From: Balneolaceae bacterium
GTDB taxonomy: Bacteria > Bacteroidota > Rhodothermia > Balneolales > Cyclonatronaceae
Direction of reading: 5' to 3'
Length of the DNA: 62,348 nucleotides
Assembly (NCBI GenBank): GCA_007694035.1
Contig: RECM01000197.1
Coordinates: 1 to 62,348 of the forward strand
Shown piece after piece: positions 1-8,731 of the stretch. The notes below the pieces were generated by a model that was not told the DNA's origin, did no database searches, and worked only from the letters and a program-made list of their open reading frames with translations. A program made the position numbers and the translations under genes. How positions within the stretch are numbered: position 1 is the stretch's first letter; every line of letters begins with the position of its first letter.

Positions 1-909
1 GTACATGATATTGGCCACGCCGACACCGGCAATAATCAATGTGAACAAACCGATAGTTAACATGAATATCTGCAGGCCCATGCTCACCTGGCGGTTCATT
101 TTTTCAGCTTCAATAAAATCCCACATCCTTATGGCCTGTTCATCTGATGGATCAAATTTATATTTGGCCGCCATCACCCGCCTGAATTCGCTGTTGATGA
201 GCTCCTGATGATCGGCATCTGTGGGCCTGAGCAGAATAGAACTGAGGTAACGGTGCCCATACATGGTACGGAATGTTGTATAGGGAATAACAACCCGGTC
301 AGAATCAGGACCATAGTTCATACCTGTCTGCAGTTTCGGCTCCATAACCCCAATTACAACAAACGGTGTTTGATCCACATATATCTCCTGCCCTATGGGA
401 TTTTCCTCGCCATATAAACGCTCGGCAATGTTGTTGCCAATAAAGGCTACCCTGCGCCGGTAGGTAACGTCGTTTTCATTCAGAAAACGCCCGCCGGCAG
501 CCGGATACATCGTACGCATGATCTCAAAATCGGGATTGACACCTTCCATATAGGTATTGGTTCTTTCGGATCCGGCGCCGATACTGGTAAAACGACCATA
601 CTGGGGCGATATGCTTTCTATATAGGGTACTGTTCTGGATACCAGGTCGATGTCTTCTTCCACAAAACGGATCCGCCGGCCTATATCGAGGCCCTCGTAT
701 GATATACTCGTCTGGCCGCCATATATCATCATAATCCTGTTGCCGGCCCCCAGCATGCCCTTGATCATCTGGTTTGACAGACCCTCACCGAACGACAGCA
801 GAATAACTACGGCAAATGTGCCCCAGGTGATTGCCATCAGCGTGAGGAAGGTGCGGAGTTTCTGGCTTCGCAGATCTGAAAAAAATTCCACCAACAAAAT
901 TCGCCACAT
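1..909 (-). CDS. MacB/FtsX-type ABC transporter permease, 3' end cut by window
   Basis: The minus-strand frame opens with ATG at 909 (MWRILLVEFFSDLRSQKLRT) and stays open to the window edge, so about 300 residues are visible and the C terminus is missing. It shows the MacB/FtsX plan: a cytoplasmic N-terminal helix, a first membrane segment at about residues 21-43 (LTLMAITWGTFAVVILLSF), a periplasmic MacB-core domain, and the start of the second membrane segment (FTLIIAGVGVANIMY) at the edge. AGGAG lies 8 bases before the ATG, which is only 3 bases after the stop of the upstream paralogue, so the two are co-transcribed. The pair probably forms the membrane part of a MacAB-like exporter of unknown substrate; the ATPase is expected beyond the left edge. 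It is absent from the supplied ORF track because it is partial. Confidence 0.85.
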   Translation of the reverse strand, partial: MWRILLVEFFSDLRSQKLRTFLTLMAITWGTFAVVILLSFGEGLSNQMIKGMLGAGNRIMMIYGGQTSISYEGLDIGRRIRFVEEDIDLVSRTVPYIESISPQYGRFTSIGAGSERTNTYMEGVNPDFEIMRTMYPAAGGRFLNENDVTYRRRVAFIGNNIAERLYGEENPIGQEIYVDQTPFVVIGVMEPKLQTGMNYGPDSDRVVIPYTTFRTMYGHRYLSSILLRPTDADHQELINSEFRRVMAAKYKFDPSDEQAIRMWDFIEAEKMNRQVSMGLQIFMLTIGLFTLIIAGVGVANIMY

Positions 910-912
910 AGC

Positions 913-2145
913 TTAACTCCTTAAACAGTCAACAATGTCCATACGGGATGCCCTCCAGGCAGGCATCAGACCAGATGCAAAACCGATCATGGCGAGTACT
1001 ACAAATGCGATGAGGCCAACTTCAGGCGTAAAAACCGGTACACCCACAAATTCCTTTATGGGATTGTATGCAAGGCCCTTAACCACCAGCCAACCTATGC
1101 CGTAACCCATGGCAGCGCCCAGGCCCACGAGCATGAACGTTTCGCCGAAAAACTGTCCCATAATGGTTAGCCTTCTGGCACCGGCTGCCCTGCGTATTCC
1201 GATCTCTTTCATGCGTTCCTGTACAACCACGAACATGATATTGGCGACTCCGATGCCGCCAACGGCAAGTGTAAACACCCCGATCACACCCAGAAAGATG
1301 TTGAATCCCAGAAAGAAGTAGTGGATGAACTTGAAAAACTCGTTGGTATCCCATACAAATACAGCCTCGCGGTCGGCAGCATTAAATGTATATTTCCTTC
1401 CTAGCACCTCGTATACGGCATCTTTTGTCTGGTCGGCAAGGGTTACATCATGCAGATCGAAAATCATATTGTTCACATAGGTGGCACCGAACAAGGTGGC
1501 ATAGGTACTTATTGGCATGAATGCCTTGTCGTGATCGCGTGCACTGTAGGATGAGTTCTGGATTTTCGGCTGCATTACGCCAATTACCGTGAACGGAATG
1601 CTGCCCACCATCACCTGCCGGCCAACCGCGTCCTCCTCACCAAAAAGCAGTGTTTTTAGCTGATCACCCAGAAACACCACACGCCTGCGTTGCTCGAGGT
1701 CTTTTTCATTGATCCATCGTCCGCCCGGCTGGGCAAACACATTCCTCATCTCACCGTAAACCACGTTCACACCCGATATGCTTGGTGTATTCCGCCGGTC
1801 GCCGTTTGAAAACTGTATATTGTTTCGCTGATATTCAGGCGATATGTTTTTGATATTGCTCACCTGCGATTTGAGCAGCCCGGCATCCGATTCCCGGAAA
1901 CGGATCTGCCTGCCGATTCCGTAGCCCTGAAATGCCTGGGTGGTGCGACCCGGGAACATTATGAGGATGTTGTCGCCCATTCCCCGCATGTTCTGTTCCA
2001 TCTGAACACGGAAGCCGAACCCGAACGCCAGGAGTATAATCAGAGTGGCTGTTCCCCACATTATGCCGAATACCGTGAGGAACGTTCGGAGACGCTGGGA
2101 AGCTATGCTCCGGAAGAAGTCAATGATGATCATCAATAATCCCAT
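913..2145 (-). CDS. MacB/FtsX-type ABC transporter permease
   Basis: About 410 residues with the full MacB-like architecture: N-terminal membrane segment (LTVFGIMWGTATLIILLAF, about 20-38), a large periplasmic core, then three C-terminal membrane segments including IGVFTLAVGGIGVANIMF and a closing helix near residues 370-395. The cytoplasmic coupling motif ERMKEIGIRRAAGARR, typical of FtsX permeases, follows the second segment. The ORF track begins at 2211, but AGGAG sits 10 bases before the ATG at 2145 and the family N terminus aligns from there (MGLLMIIIDFFRS), so I use 2145. It lies downstream of the HlyD-like adaptor and directly upstream of a second permease, the usual arrangement for a tripartite efflux or lipoprotein-type exporter. 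The substrate cannot be read from sequence. Confidence 0.88.
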   Translation of the reverse strand: MGLLMIIIDFFRSIASQRLRTFLTVFGIMWGTATLIILLAFGFGFRVQMEQNMRGMGDNILIMFPGRTTQAFQGYGIGRQIRFRESDAGLLKSQVSNIKNISPEYQRNNIQFSNGDRRNTPSISGVNVVYGEMRNVFAQPGGRWINEKDLEQRRRVVFLGDQLKTLLFGEEDAVGRQVMVGSIPFTVIGVMQPKIQNSSYSARDHDKAFMPISTYATLFGATYVNNMIFDLHDVTLADQTKDAVYEVLGRKYTFNAADREAVFVWDTNEFFKFIHYFFLGFNIFLGVIGVFTLAVGGIGVANIMFVVVQERMKEIGIRRAAGARRLTIMGQFFGETFMLVGLGAAMGYGIGWLVVKGLAYNPIKEFVGVPVFTPEVGLIAFVVLAMIGFASGLMPAWRASRMDIVDCLRS

Positions 2146-2262
2146 TATTATTAATCTCCTGACGTTTACAACCAGATATTCTGCAACATTTACTGATGGA
2201 ACTGATGGCAAAAAACGGCAGTGCTGATTCCATCCTGTTACAGCTTCTCAGGTACATCATCC

Positions 2263-3369
2263 TCAATCAGCTGTAAGTTTACGTACGGGCTTTTCGAGCA
2301 CTCTATCACCCTTTTTCAACCCATCTTTCACCTCAATGTTGATGGCGTCGCTCAGACCGGTTTTAATTTCATGCTCCACTCTTGCCTGAGGTGTACTGCC
2401 CTGCAACTCAACCATACTTATACCATCGGTGAATGTGATAACCCGTTCCGGCACGATCAGTATGTTTTCACGTCTTTCTATGATGATGTCGGCATTGGCC
2501 GAAAACCCGGCCCTGAGGGTGTGGCCATTTGTATTATCGATCACTATTTCAACCGGGAAGACGATGGCATTTTCCTGGCGCTGCGCCTTGAGCGATATCT
2601 TGTCGAGATGCCCTGTTATTACCACACCCGGCATTGCCCCGATTTTGATTTCGGCCGGCATACCTTCGAAAAGTTTGCCTACATCGATCTCATCAACAGT
2701 ACCCTTGAATAACAGGTTATCCATCGCGGCCATGGTCATGAGCGCGGTACCGGCCTGGAACGAGGTAAGGGGCACAACAGGGTCGCCGATATCGACCATT
2801 TTTTCCAGGATATATCCGCTGATAGGCGCTTTGATGATGCTCTCGATTTCAGTTCCGGCTATATTGACACGGCCCGATTCCAGCAGCTGAAGCCGCTCGC
2901 GATTCATCTGATCGCGGAGAACGGCATCGTCATGACGGCGGATAAACTCTTCATATTCCCTCTCCGATATCAGGTTGCGGTCTTTGAGCTGTGTCATGCG
3001 GTCCAGTTCCCTCCTGGCCGTATTCACATCAATAGCCGACATCTCCAGGTTCCGCTTGGCTTCGGCCAGTTCCAGGGGGGTGGGATCGGGTTCAATTTCT
3101 ATGAGTGGCTGGCCCCTTTCTATATATGAACCCGGTTCTGCATAAATCCGGCTAACCACACCAGATATTTTTGATTTTACCTGTATTTCATTCTGTGGCT
3201 CTATTGTTCCGACAGCGAGGGCTTTTTCGACGATGGTACCTTCTTCGACGGTTACATAAGGCTGGGAACTCTCTTTTTCACTGGCTGAAGCCCCGTCTTT
3301 TGTGACAAAAAAAACGGCTGCCCCAATTGCGCCGGCAATACCTATGCCTAATATTATTTTCCTGGTCAT
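2263..3369 (-). CDS. HlyD/MacA-family periplasmic adaptor subunit
   Basis: About 368 residues with an N-terminal signal anchor (KIILGIGIAGAIGAAVFFV) and the membrane-fusion-protein order: barrel-sandwich half (VTVEEGTIVEKALAVGTIEP, VKSKISGVVSRIYAEPGSYI), an alpha-helical hairpin (residues about 100-170), second lipoyl half (IKAPISGYILEKMVDIGDPV) and beta-barrel/membrane-proximal domains. The adaptor bridges an inner-membrane ABC permease and an outer-membrane channel. The ORF track starts at 3480, but residues before MTRKIILGIG do not resemble a signal peptide, so ATG 3369 is preferred; no clear Shine-Dalgarno sequence is visible. It is first in the operon with the two permeases downstream. 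No TolC-like gene is in the window. Confidence 0.87.
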   Translation of the reverse strand: MTRKIILGIGIAGAIGAAVFFVTKDGASASEKESSQPYVTVEEGTIVEKALAVGTIEPQNEIQVKSKISGVVSRIYAEPGSYIERGQPLIEIEPDPTPLELAEAKRNLEMSAIDVNTARRELDRMTQLKDRNLISEREYEEFIRRHDDAVLRDQMNRERLQLLESGRVNIAGTEIESIIKAPISGYILEKMVDIGDPVVPLTSFQAGTALMTMAAMDNLLFKGTVDEIDVGKLFEGMPAEIKIGAMPGVVITGHLDKISLKAQRQENAIVFPVEIVIDNTNGHTLRAGFSANADIIIERRENILIVPERVITFTDGISMVELQGSTPQARVEHEIKTGLSDAINIEVKDGLKKGDRVLEKPVRKLTAD

Positions 3370-3576
3370 GGTCAAAACAATCTTTTTTTGTGATGAAGGT
3401 GAGTTACCCGACCTATACGACACAAGGTTGATAATAGTTACAATAAAAGCCGTACCACCTTCCGTGAAAAGCACTTGCACTAATGTTATCAGGAATCTGC
3501 TGCCGCTGTATTTAATTTAACCCCTGCGGCTGCCACCCCTGATCAACGAAAAAACCGAACCTCATTATTTGTTACG

Positions 3577-3616
3577 GAGGTTATCACCTGTTCTTGTTTT
3601 AAGAGGTTATCACCTG
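3577..3616. repeat. Two direct copies of a 14-bp sequence upstream of the efflux operon
   Basis: GAGGTTATCACCTG occurs at 3577-3590 and again at 3603-3616, 26 bases apart. Each copy contains the small dyad AGGT/ACCT. They lie about 210-250 bases upstream of the HlyD-like start and just downstream of the agmatine deiminase stop. The spacing and dyad would suit a repressor site for the efflux operon, but no regulator gene is nearby and function is not shown. Confidence 0.4.
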
Positions 3617-3632
3617 CCGTAAAATAGTGCTG

Positions 3633-4694
3633 TCAGATTCCGTACAGTTGCTGGGTAATGCAATGAACCGATCCCTGGCCCCACACCAGGTCGGCACAGG
3701 GAATGGGGGCTATGTGCCTGTCGGGAAAATAGTGCTGCATCATCTCCACAACACCGCCGTCATATTTTTTGTCATAAACTGGTAATACGACCACATCATT
3801 GGCGATGTAGAAATTGGCATAACTGGCCGGCACATATTCAGAACCGTCGACAGTTGTACCTTCAATCCTGGTTTCGGGCAGATGTACGGGAATGATTTCA
3901 TAGCGGCTGCCGTCGGATCGCCGCAGGTCTCTGAGCTGTTCCAGGTTTTCGTTCAATGCACGGTAGTTTACATCAGCGGCATCCTCACACACCATCGTCA
4001 TCAGGGTGTGTGGATTCAGGAAACGGGTGAGGTCATCGATATGCCCGTCGGTATCGTCTCCGGCAAGGCCGTCGCCGAGCCAGATGATCCGGTCCATACC
4101 CAGATACTCTTTTAAATAGTATTCGATTTTTTCGGCGGTCAGCCCGGGGTTCCGGTTTGGGTTCAGCAGAACCGATTTCGTGGTTATAAGTGTACCCTCC
4201 CCGTCGGTTTCAATTGATCCGCCCTCAAGTATAATACCGGGGTTGAACCGCTTTATGCCATACTTAGCAGCAAAATATTCCGGTATCCGGTTATCGTCAT
4301 CATAAGGCGGGTACTTGCCGCCCCAGGCGTTGTACCCCCAGTCGGTGATAATCGCTGACCCGGCTTTTTTCAGCATTATTGGTCCGCAGTCTCTCACCCA
4401 AACGTCATTTGTCGGGATGCGGTGCAGTATAAGATTGGCTGTGTTCACAGAACGGTCTTTCAGTATCCTGCGCATCCTAACCTCTGTGGTATTGTCGGGA
4501 ATGAGCAGGTGTACCGGTTCAAATCGGCAGAGAGTCTCCACAATATTGCCATATACCTTTTCAACACGGTTGAGCCGCTCTCCCGGCCAGGTTTCGCGGT
4601 TAGCCGGCCAGCTCAACAGCGTTCCGCTGTGACGCGACCACTCGGCAGGCATACGATAGCCAAGCGATCTGGGGGTTGTTGCAGAATCGTTCAT
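3633..4694 (-). CDS. aguA: Agmatine deiminase
   Basis: A 353-residue member of the peptidyl-arginine-deiminase-like (Porphyromonas-type) family that hydrolyses agmatine to N-carbamoylputrescine and ammonia. Family blocks are all present: NDVWVRDCGP, WGGKYPPYDDD, LEGGSIETDGEG, GDDTDGHIDD and the C-terminal catalytic cysteine in GQGSVHCITQQ at about residue 345. Length matches the family (about 340-370). ATG at 4694 lies 15 bases after the stop of the amidase gene, so the two consecutive steps of the agmatine route to putrescine are encoded together. No arginine decarboxylase is visible nearby, so the source of agmatine is unknown. Confidence 0.95.
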   Translation of the reverse strand: MNDSATTPRSLGYRMPAEWSRHSGTLLSWPANRETWPGERLNRVEKVYGNIVETLCRFEPVHLLIPDNTTEVRMRRILKDRSVNTANLILHRIPTNDVWVRDCGPIMLKKAGSAIITDWGYNAWGGKYPPYDDDNRIPEYFAAKYGIKRFNPGIILEGGSIETDGEGTLITTKSVLLNPNRNPGLTAEKIEYYLKEYLGMDRIIWLGDGLAGDDTDGHIDDLTRFLNPHTLMTMVCEDAADVNYRALNENLEQLRDLRRSDGSRYEIIPVHLPETRIEGTTVDGSEYVPASYANFYIANDVVVLPVYDKKYDGGVVEMMQHYFPDRHIAPIPCADLVWGQGSVHCITQQLYGI

Positions 4695-4709
4695 GGATCG
4701 GTAGCGGGA

Positions 4710-5582
4710 TTACTTATCAGATGTGTTGAACCGTTGCAGGATGGGCCCGTAAGATTCAATTCTCCTGTCGCGCAGGTACGGCCATGTTCGGCGCTGTTTG
4801 TCGATGGTGCCCGGATCGATATCGCAATACAAAATTTCATCCCCTGATCCGGCACGCGCCAGAACTTTCCCGAACGGACCGGCTACAAAAGAGTCGCCCC
4901 AGAACCTGATGTTGCCCTCGGTACCGGTACGGTTAACGGATGCTACAAAAACGCCATTTGCAATGGCATGGCTCCGCTGAATAACTTCCCATGCATCCAC
5001 AAAATCGCGCATTTCCTCTTCGCTCTCATGCGACAGCCCCCCGATTGCGGTCGGGTACACCAGTAAATCCGCACCCATCGTAGCTGTAATGCGCGCCGCC
5101 TCAGGGTACCACTGATCCCAGCAAATGAGAACGCCAATTTTCGCGTAACGGGTATTGAATACCTTGTAACCCAGATCGCCCGGTGTGAAATAGTATTTTT
5201 CGTGGAACCCCGGATCCTCCGGTATGTGCATTTTCCGGTACTTGCCCAGATAGCTGCCGTCGGCATCCAGCACAGCTGCTGTATTGTGATACAGCCCGGG
5301 AGCGCGGTATTCAAACAGGGAAGCCACAATTACAACCTGCAGTTTCCGTGCCAGATTGCCCAGAATCTCAGTGGAAGGACCTGGAATTTCTTCAGCCAGA
5401 TCGAAATTGCTTTCATCAACCTGCTGGCAGAAATATAGTGAGTTGAAAAGCTCCTGGAGAAGGATAATCCTGGCACCGCCTCCGGCCGCTTTTTCAATGA
5501 GGCCTGTAGCCTTTTCCATATTCTGCACGGGATCGCTTGTGCACGACATCTGCACTAGTCCCAGTTTTACGGATCTGTTCAA
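4710..5582 (-). CDS. aguB: N-carbamoylputrescine amidase
   Basis: A nitrilase-superfamily amidase of about 290 residues converting N-carbamoylputrescine to putrescine, CO2 and ammonia. The catalytic triad is visible: Glu in LLQELFNSLYF, Lys in KYRKMHIPED and Cys in VLICWDQWYPEAAR. The ORF track starts at a GTG (5633), but a promoter-like TATCTTTG box at 5620-5627 lies downstream of that codon, and the family N terminus (NRSVKLGLVQMSC) begins at TTG 5582, so 5582 is the better start. It is followed after 15 bases by aguA. The pair gives an arginine-decarboxylase-dependent polyamine branch. Confidence 0.92.
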   Translation of the reverse strand: MNRSVKLGLVQMSCTSDPVQNMEKATGLIEKAAGGGARIILLQELFNSLYFCQQVDESNFDLAEEIPGPSTEILGNLARKLQVVIVASLFEYRAPGLYHNTAAVLDADGSYLGKYRKMHIPEDPGFHEKYYFTPGDLGYKVFNTRYAKIGVLICWDQWYPEAARITATMGADLLVYPTAIGGLSHESEEEMRDFVDAWEVIQRSHAIANGVFVASVNRTGTEGNIRFWGDSFVAGPFGKVLARAGSGDEILYCDIDPGTIDKQRRTWPYLRDRRIESYGPILQRFNTSDK

Positions 5583-5619
5583 ATGAAATCGGATTTTTGA
5601 TAATGTATTTTGGGAATAC

Positions 5620-5653
5620 CAAAGATACGGCACTTTGCGCAGTGCTCATCAAA
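5620..5653 (-). promoter_or_regulatory. Candidate Bacteroidota-type promoter for aguBA
   Basis: On the minus strand TTTG (5653-5650) is followed after 22 bases by TATCTTTG (5627-5620), matching the TTTG / TAnnTTTG elements of the Bacteroidota primary sigma factor, with spacing slightly above the usual 19-21. Initiation would fall near 5613, leaving a roughly 30-base leader before TTG 5582. The box supports the revised aguB start. Confidence 0.55.
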
Positions 5654-5709
5654 AAAAAAGCCATCGTACCAACAGGCAGACGGCTTTTATTGTTCAAGGT
5701 TAGTGATTG

Positions 5710-6102
5710 CTACCCCGTTTTTTCGGCGGCCATTGCTTTTTCAAGCAGAGCTACAATCGCATTATCGCCGGTCGATTTGGCATGGTCCATAATATTCCAG
5801 CCCCTGTCGTCGATAACATGAATATCAGCTTCGTGGTCTATTAAAAGCTCAGTAATGTCTTTGTGGTGATTGGCTACTGCCCAATACAATGCAGTGGTTC
5901 CTCGATTGTCCCTGTTGTTAACGTCGGCGCCATTGTCAAGCAACAGTTTAACGATATCCATATGACCGTGCTTGGCTGATTTCATGAGGGCTGTGCGATC
6001 GTGCTCATCCATGCTGTCTACATCAGCGGATTCGGAGATGAGTTTTTTTACTGTTTCCAGATCGCCGTTCTCTGCCGCGTCAAGGAATATATTATCCTCC
6101 AT
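5710..6102 (-). CDS. Ankyrin-repeat protein
   Basis: A 130-residue protein built almost wholly of ankyrin repeats: at least three clear units (DRTALMKSAKHGHMDIVKLL, NRGTTALYWAVANHHKDITELL, DRGWNIMDHAKSTGDNAIVALL) preceded by a degenerate one at residues 5-30. No signal peptide or membrane segment, so probably a cytoplasmic protein-binding module. The start at 6102 rather than 6108 is chosen because AGGAG is 6 bases upstream of the 6102 ATG but directly abuts the other. It stands alone between the agu operon and ettA; no partner can be inferred. Confidence 0.8.
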   Translation of the reverse strand: MEDNIFLDAAENGDLETVKKLISESADVDSMDEHDRTALMKSAKHGHMDIVKLLLDNGADVNNRDNRGTTALYWAVANHHKDITELLIDHEADIHVIDDRGWNIMDHAKSTGDNAIVALLEKAMAAEKTG

Positions 6103-6281
6103 AGGCATCTCCTTTATTTAGAATTGGTACTTAAGTGCATCAGCATTGTAATATTTTTGGCAATGCTTTGCAACTAAAAGATGCACAAAGTAATGACGTG
6201 AATATTCCTGTACAGATGTAAACGGCTCCACATTTCAGACATAAAACCCAAATGCCGGTTCAGTATGCCCACTATTTTTTG

Positions 6282-6289
6282 TAACTTTG
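6282..6289 (+). promoter_or_regulatory. Candidate -7 box for ettA
   Basis: TAACTTTG fits TAnnTTTG exactly; no good TTTG -33 element is seen at the right distance. Transcription would begin near 6296, so the TTG at 6287 used by the ORF track lies inside the promoter and cannot be the start. This supports initiation at TTG 6320. Confidence 0.45.
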
Positions 6290-6319
6290 CCCTTCATTTT
6301 AATTAAGAAAGAAACAGTC

Positions 6320-7993
6320 TTGAGCGATCAGAAAATTATATTCTCTATGGTGGGTGTAGGCAAGGTCTACAAACCCAATAAACAGGTACTGAAAAATATC
6401 TACCTCTCGTTTTTTTATGGTGCCAAGATCGGTGTACTCGGTCTTAACGGATCAGGTAAAAGTACACTATTAAAAATTATTGCCGGCCAGGACAAAGACT
6501 ATCTCGGCGAGATCAGTGCCCAGAAAGGGATCACCTTCGGGTACCTTCCCCAGGAACCTGTGCTCGATCCCGGCAAAACAGTAAGACAGGTTGTTGAGGA
6601 GGGTGTGCAGGAAACCGTGAATCTTCTCAAGCAATTCGAAGATATCAACGCGAAATTCGCCGAACCGGATGCTGATTTTGATGCGCTGATCGCCAAGCAG
6701 TCCAAATTACAGGAAGAGATCGACCGCATTGATGCATGGGATCTCGACAGCCGCCTCGAGATGGCCATGGATGCCCTTCGCTGTCCGCCTCCGGAAACCG
6801 AAGTGAAGGTGCTCTCGGGTGGTGAACGGCGCAGGGTGGCACTTTGCAGGCTGCTGCTCAAAAAGCCGGATGTTCTTCTGCTCGATGAGCCAACCAACCA
6901 TCTCGATGCCGAGTCGGTCGGCTGGCTTGAACAGCACCTGGCCCGCTATGAGGGAACCGTGATTGCCGTAACCCACGACCGCTATTTTCTCGACAATGTG
7001 GCCGGATGGATCCTGGAGCTTGACCGTGGTGAGGGTATTCCCTTCAAGGGCAATTACAGTTCTTGGCTGAGCCAGAAAAAAGCCCGGCTTGAAGTTGAAG
7101 AGAAGCAGGAGTCGAAGCGGCAGCGGGCTCTGCAGAGGGAACTGGAATGGATTCAGACCAATCCCAAAGGTCGTCAGACAAAAAGCAAAGCCCGGGTATC
7201 TGCCTACGAGGAACTACTCTCCGACAAGCATGAAAAACAGCGCGAGGACCTCGAAATCTACATCCCCCCCGGACCACGCCTTGGCAACAAGGTGATCGAA
7301 GCCAGGAATGTGAAAAAAGGATTTGGCGACAGGCTGCTGGTCGACAATATGGAATTCAGTCTCCCTCCCGGTGGTATTGTGGGAATAATCGGACCTAACG
7401 GTGCCGGTAAAACCACGCTTTTCCGAATGATAGCGGGCAGGGAAAAGCCTGATTCCGGTACATTGGTGGTCGGCGATACGGTTAAGCTCGGTTTTGTTGA
7501 CCAGGACCGCCCGCTTGATCCTTCAAAAACGATCTGGGAAGAGATTTCAGGAGGGCAGGAACTTTTAAAACTGGGCAACCGGGAGATCAACTCAAGGGCC
7601 TATGTGGCCAGGTTCAATTTTTCCGGAACAGATCAGCAGAAAAAGGTTACGGAACTGTCGGGGGGCGAGCGTAACCGCGTGCATCTGGCCAAAATGCTGA
7701 AAGAAGGTGCAAATGTTCTGCTTATGGATGAGCCCACCAACGACCTTGATGTTAACACGCTCCGGGCACTTGAAGAGGCATTGCTTGAATTTGCCGGCTG
7801 TGCTGTTATTATCTCTCACGACAGGTGGTTCCTCGACCGCGTTGCCACGCATATTATGGCATTCGAGGGAAACAGCGAAGTCTATTGGTTTGAAGGCAAT
7901 TATAAAATGTATGAGGAGAATTATCACATGCGGAAGGGCACCAATGCCGATCAGCCTCACCGCATTCAATATAAAAAACTTGTGAGGGAGTAA
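6320..7993 (+). CDS. ettA: Energy-dependent translational throttle protein EttA (ABC-F)
   Basis: About 557 residues with two ABC ATPase domains and no membrane segment, the ABC-F plan. The opening SDQKIIFSMVGVGKVY and LKNIYLSFFYGAKIGVLGLN are characteristic of EttA, which binds the ribosomal E site and gates the first elongation steps according to the ATP/ADP ratio. Walker A motifs are GLNGSGKST (first) and GPNGAGKTT (second), signatures LSGGERRRVALCR and LSGGERNRVHLAK, Walker B VLLLDEPTNHLD and VLLMDEPTNDLD. The charged linker (residues about 245-310) separates them. The start is a TTG at 6320, as judged from the family N terminus and the upstream -7 box. Its stop overlaps the start of the DUF1569 gene (TAATG). 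Confidence 0.95.
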   Translation: MSDQKIIFSMVGVGKVYKPNKQVLKNIYLSFFYGAKIGVLGLNGSGKSTLLKIIAGQDKDYLGEISAQKGITFGYLPQEPVLDPGKTVRQVVEEGVQETVNLLKQFEDINAKFAEPDADFDALIAKQSKLQEEIDRIDAWDLDSRLEMAMDALRCPPPETEVKVLSGGERRRVALCRLLLKKPDVLLLDEPTNHLDAESVGWLEQHLARYEGTVIAVTHDRYFLDNVAGWILELDRGEGIPFKGNYSSWLSQKKARLEVEEKQESKRQRALQRELEWIQTNPKGRQTKSKARVSAYEELLSDKHEKQREDLEIYIPPGPRLGNKVIEARNVKKGFGDRLLVDNMEFSLPPGGIVGIIGPNGAGKTTLFRMIAGREKPDSGTLVVGDTVKLGFVDQDRPLDPSKTIWEEISGGQELLKLGNREINSRAYVARFNFSGTDQQKKVTELSGGERNRVHLAKMLKEGANVLLMDEPTNDLDVNTLRALEEALLEFAGCAVIISHDRWFLDRVATHIMAFEGNSEVYWFEGNYKMYEENYHMRKGTNADQPHRIQYKKLVRE

Positions 7994-8460
7994 TGCCACA
8001 GGCCAATACCAGCGTTCAACTGACAGCACTTGCCAAAAATCTGGATCAGCTAACTCCCGATACAGCACCGCTTTGGGGCGAAATGACCGCTCAGCACATG
8101 GTAGAACATCTTACCAGCGCCCTCAAGCTTAGTAACGGCGAGATCGCCATAGAGCAGTTTTCTGAAGAAAAGAAAATTCCGGCACTGCGGGCTTTTCTGA
8201 TGAGCGACAAGCCCATGCCCCGGAATTTTAAAAGCCCGGCTAACGCTGGTGGTCTGCCGCCTCTCAGGCACCCTGATCTTGAAAAAGCAATCGCCTCACT
8301 ATTTAAGGCCCTTGCCCGTTTCCACCAGTACCATGAAACAAATCCCGGAGCAAAACCCGTTAACCCGGTATTCGGTCCGCTTTCATATGAAGAGTGGATT
8401 CATTTTCATCAAAAACATTTTCAACACCATCTCTCACAATTCGGCTTAATCAACAATTGA
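7993..8460 (+). CDS. DUF1569 (DinB-like fold) protein
   Basis: A 155-residue protein resembling DUF1569, a family with a DinB-like four-helix bundle. The metal-site-like histidines of such bundles are visible: MTAQHMVEHLTSAL early and WIHFHQKHFQHHLSQFG near the end. No signal or membrane segment. It starts in the stop codon of ettA (TAATG), so translation is coupled; dodecin follows 8 bases after its stop. Function is unknown; members of this fold may be metal-dependent thiol transferases, but that is only an analogy. Confidence 0.78.
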   Translation: MPQANTSVQLTALAKNLDQLTPDTAPLWGEMTAQHMVEHLTSALKLSNGEIAIEQFSEEKKIPALRAFLMSDKPMPRNFKSPANAGGLPPLRHPDLEKAIASLFKALARFHQYHETNPGAKPVNPVFGPLSYEEWIHFHQKHFQHHLSQFGLINN

Positions 8461-8468
8461 ATACAGCT

Positions 8469-8681
8469 ATGAGCAACCATACCTATAAAACCATCGAACT
8501 CACAGGCACATCCAATAAGTCGGTCGAAGAAGCGATACAGAATGCCGTTTCAAGGGCCTCAAGAACCATTGAGGAGATGCGCTGGTTCGAAGTGACCGAA
8601 ATCCGGGGAAATATCAATAAAAACCTGGTCAATCAATGGCAGGTATCGTTCAAGGTCGGGTTTACCATTAAGGACGAATAA
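8469..8681 (+). CDS. Dodecin (flavin-binding small protein)
   Basis: A 70-residue protein matching dodecin throughout (KTIELTGTSNKSVEEAIQNA, TIEEMRWFEVTEIRG, QWQVSFKVGFTI). Dodecins assemble into hollow dodecamers that store riboflavin, FMN or lumichrome; the Trp in the MRWFEV segment is the residue that stacks on the flavin in bacterial members. The ORF track starts upstream at 8394, but the family N terminus and the gap after the DUF1569 stop point to ATG 8469. It ends the ettA operon. Confidence 0.92.
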   Translation: MSNHTYKTIELTGTSNKSVEEAIQNAVSRASRTIEEMRWFEVTEIRGNINKNLVNQWQVSFKVGFTIKDE

Positions 8682-8703
8682 CTGCATCCAGTATAAGCTA
8701 ACC

Positions 8704-8731
8704 ACTGCAGCCATAATCAGTTAACTGCAGT
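8704..8731. terminator. Possible weak bidirectional terminator between dodecin and the PAS kinase
   Basis: A 7-bp perfect stem, ACTGCAG (8704-8710) and CTGCAGT (8725-8731), with a 14-base loop sits between the convergent genes. There is no T-run on either side, so terminator activity is uncertain. Confidence 0.3.
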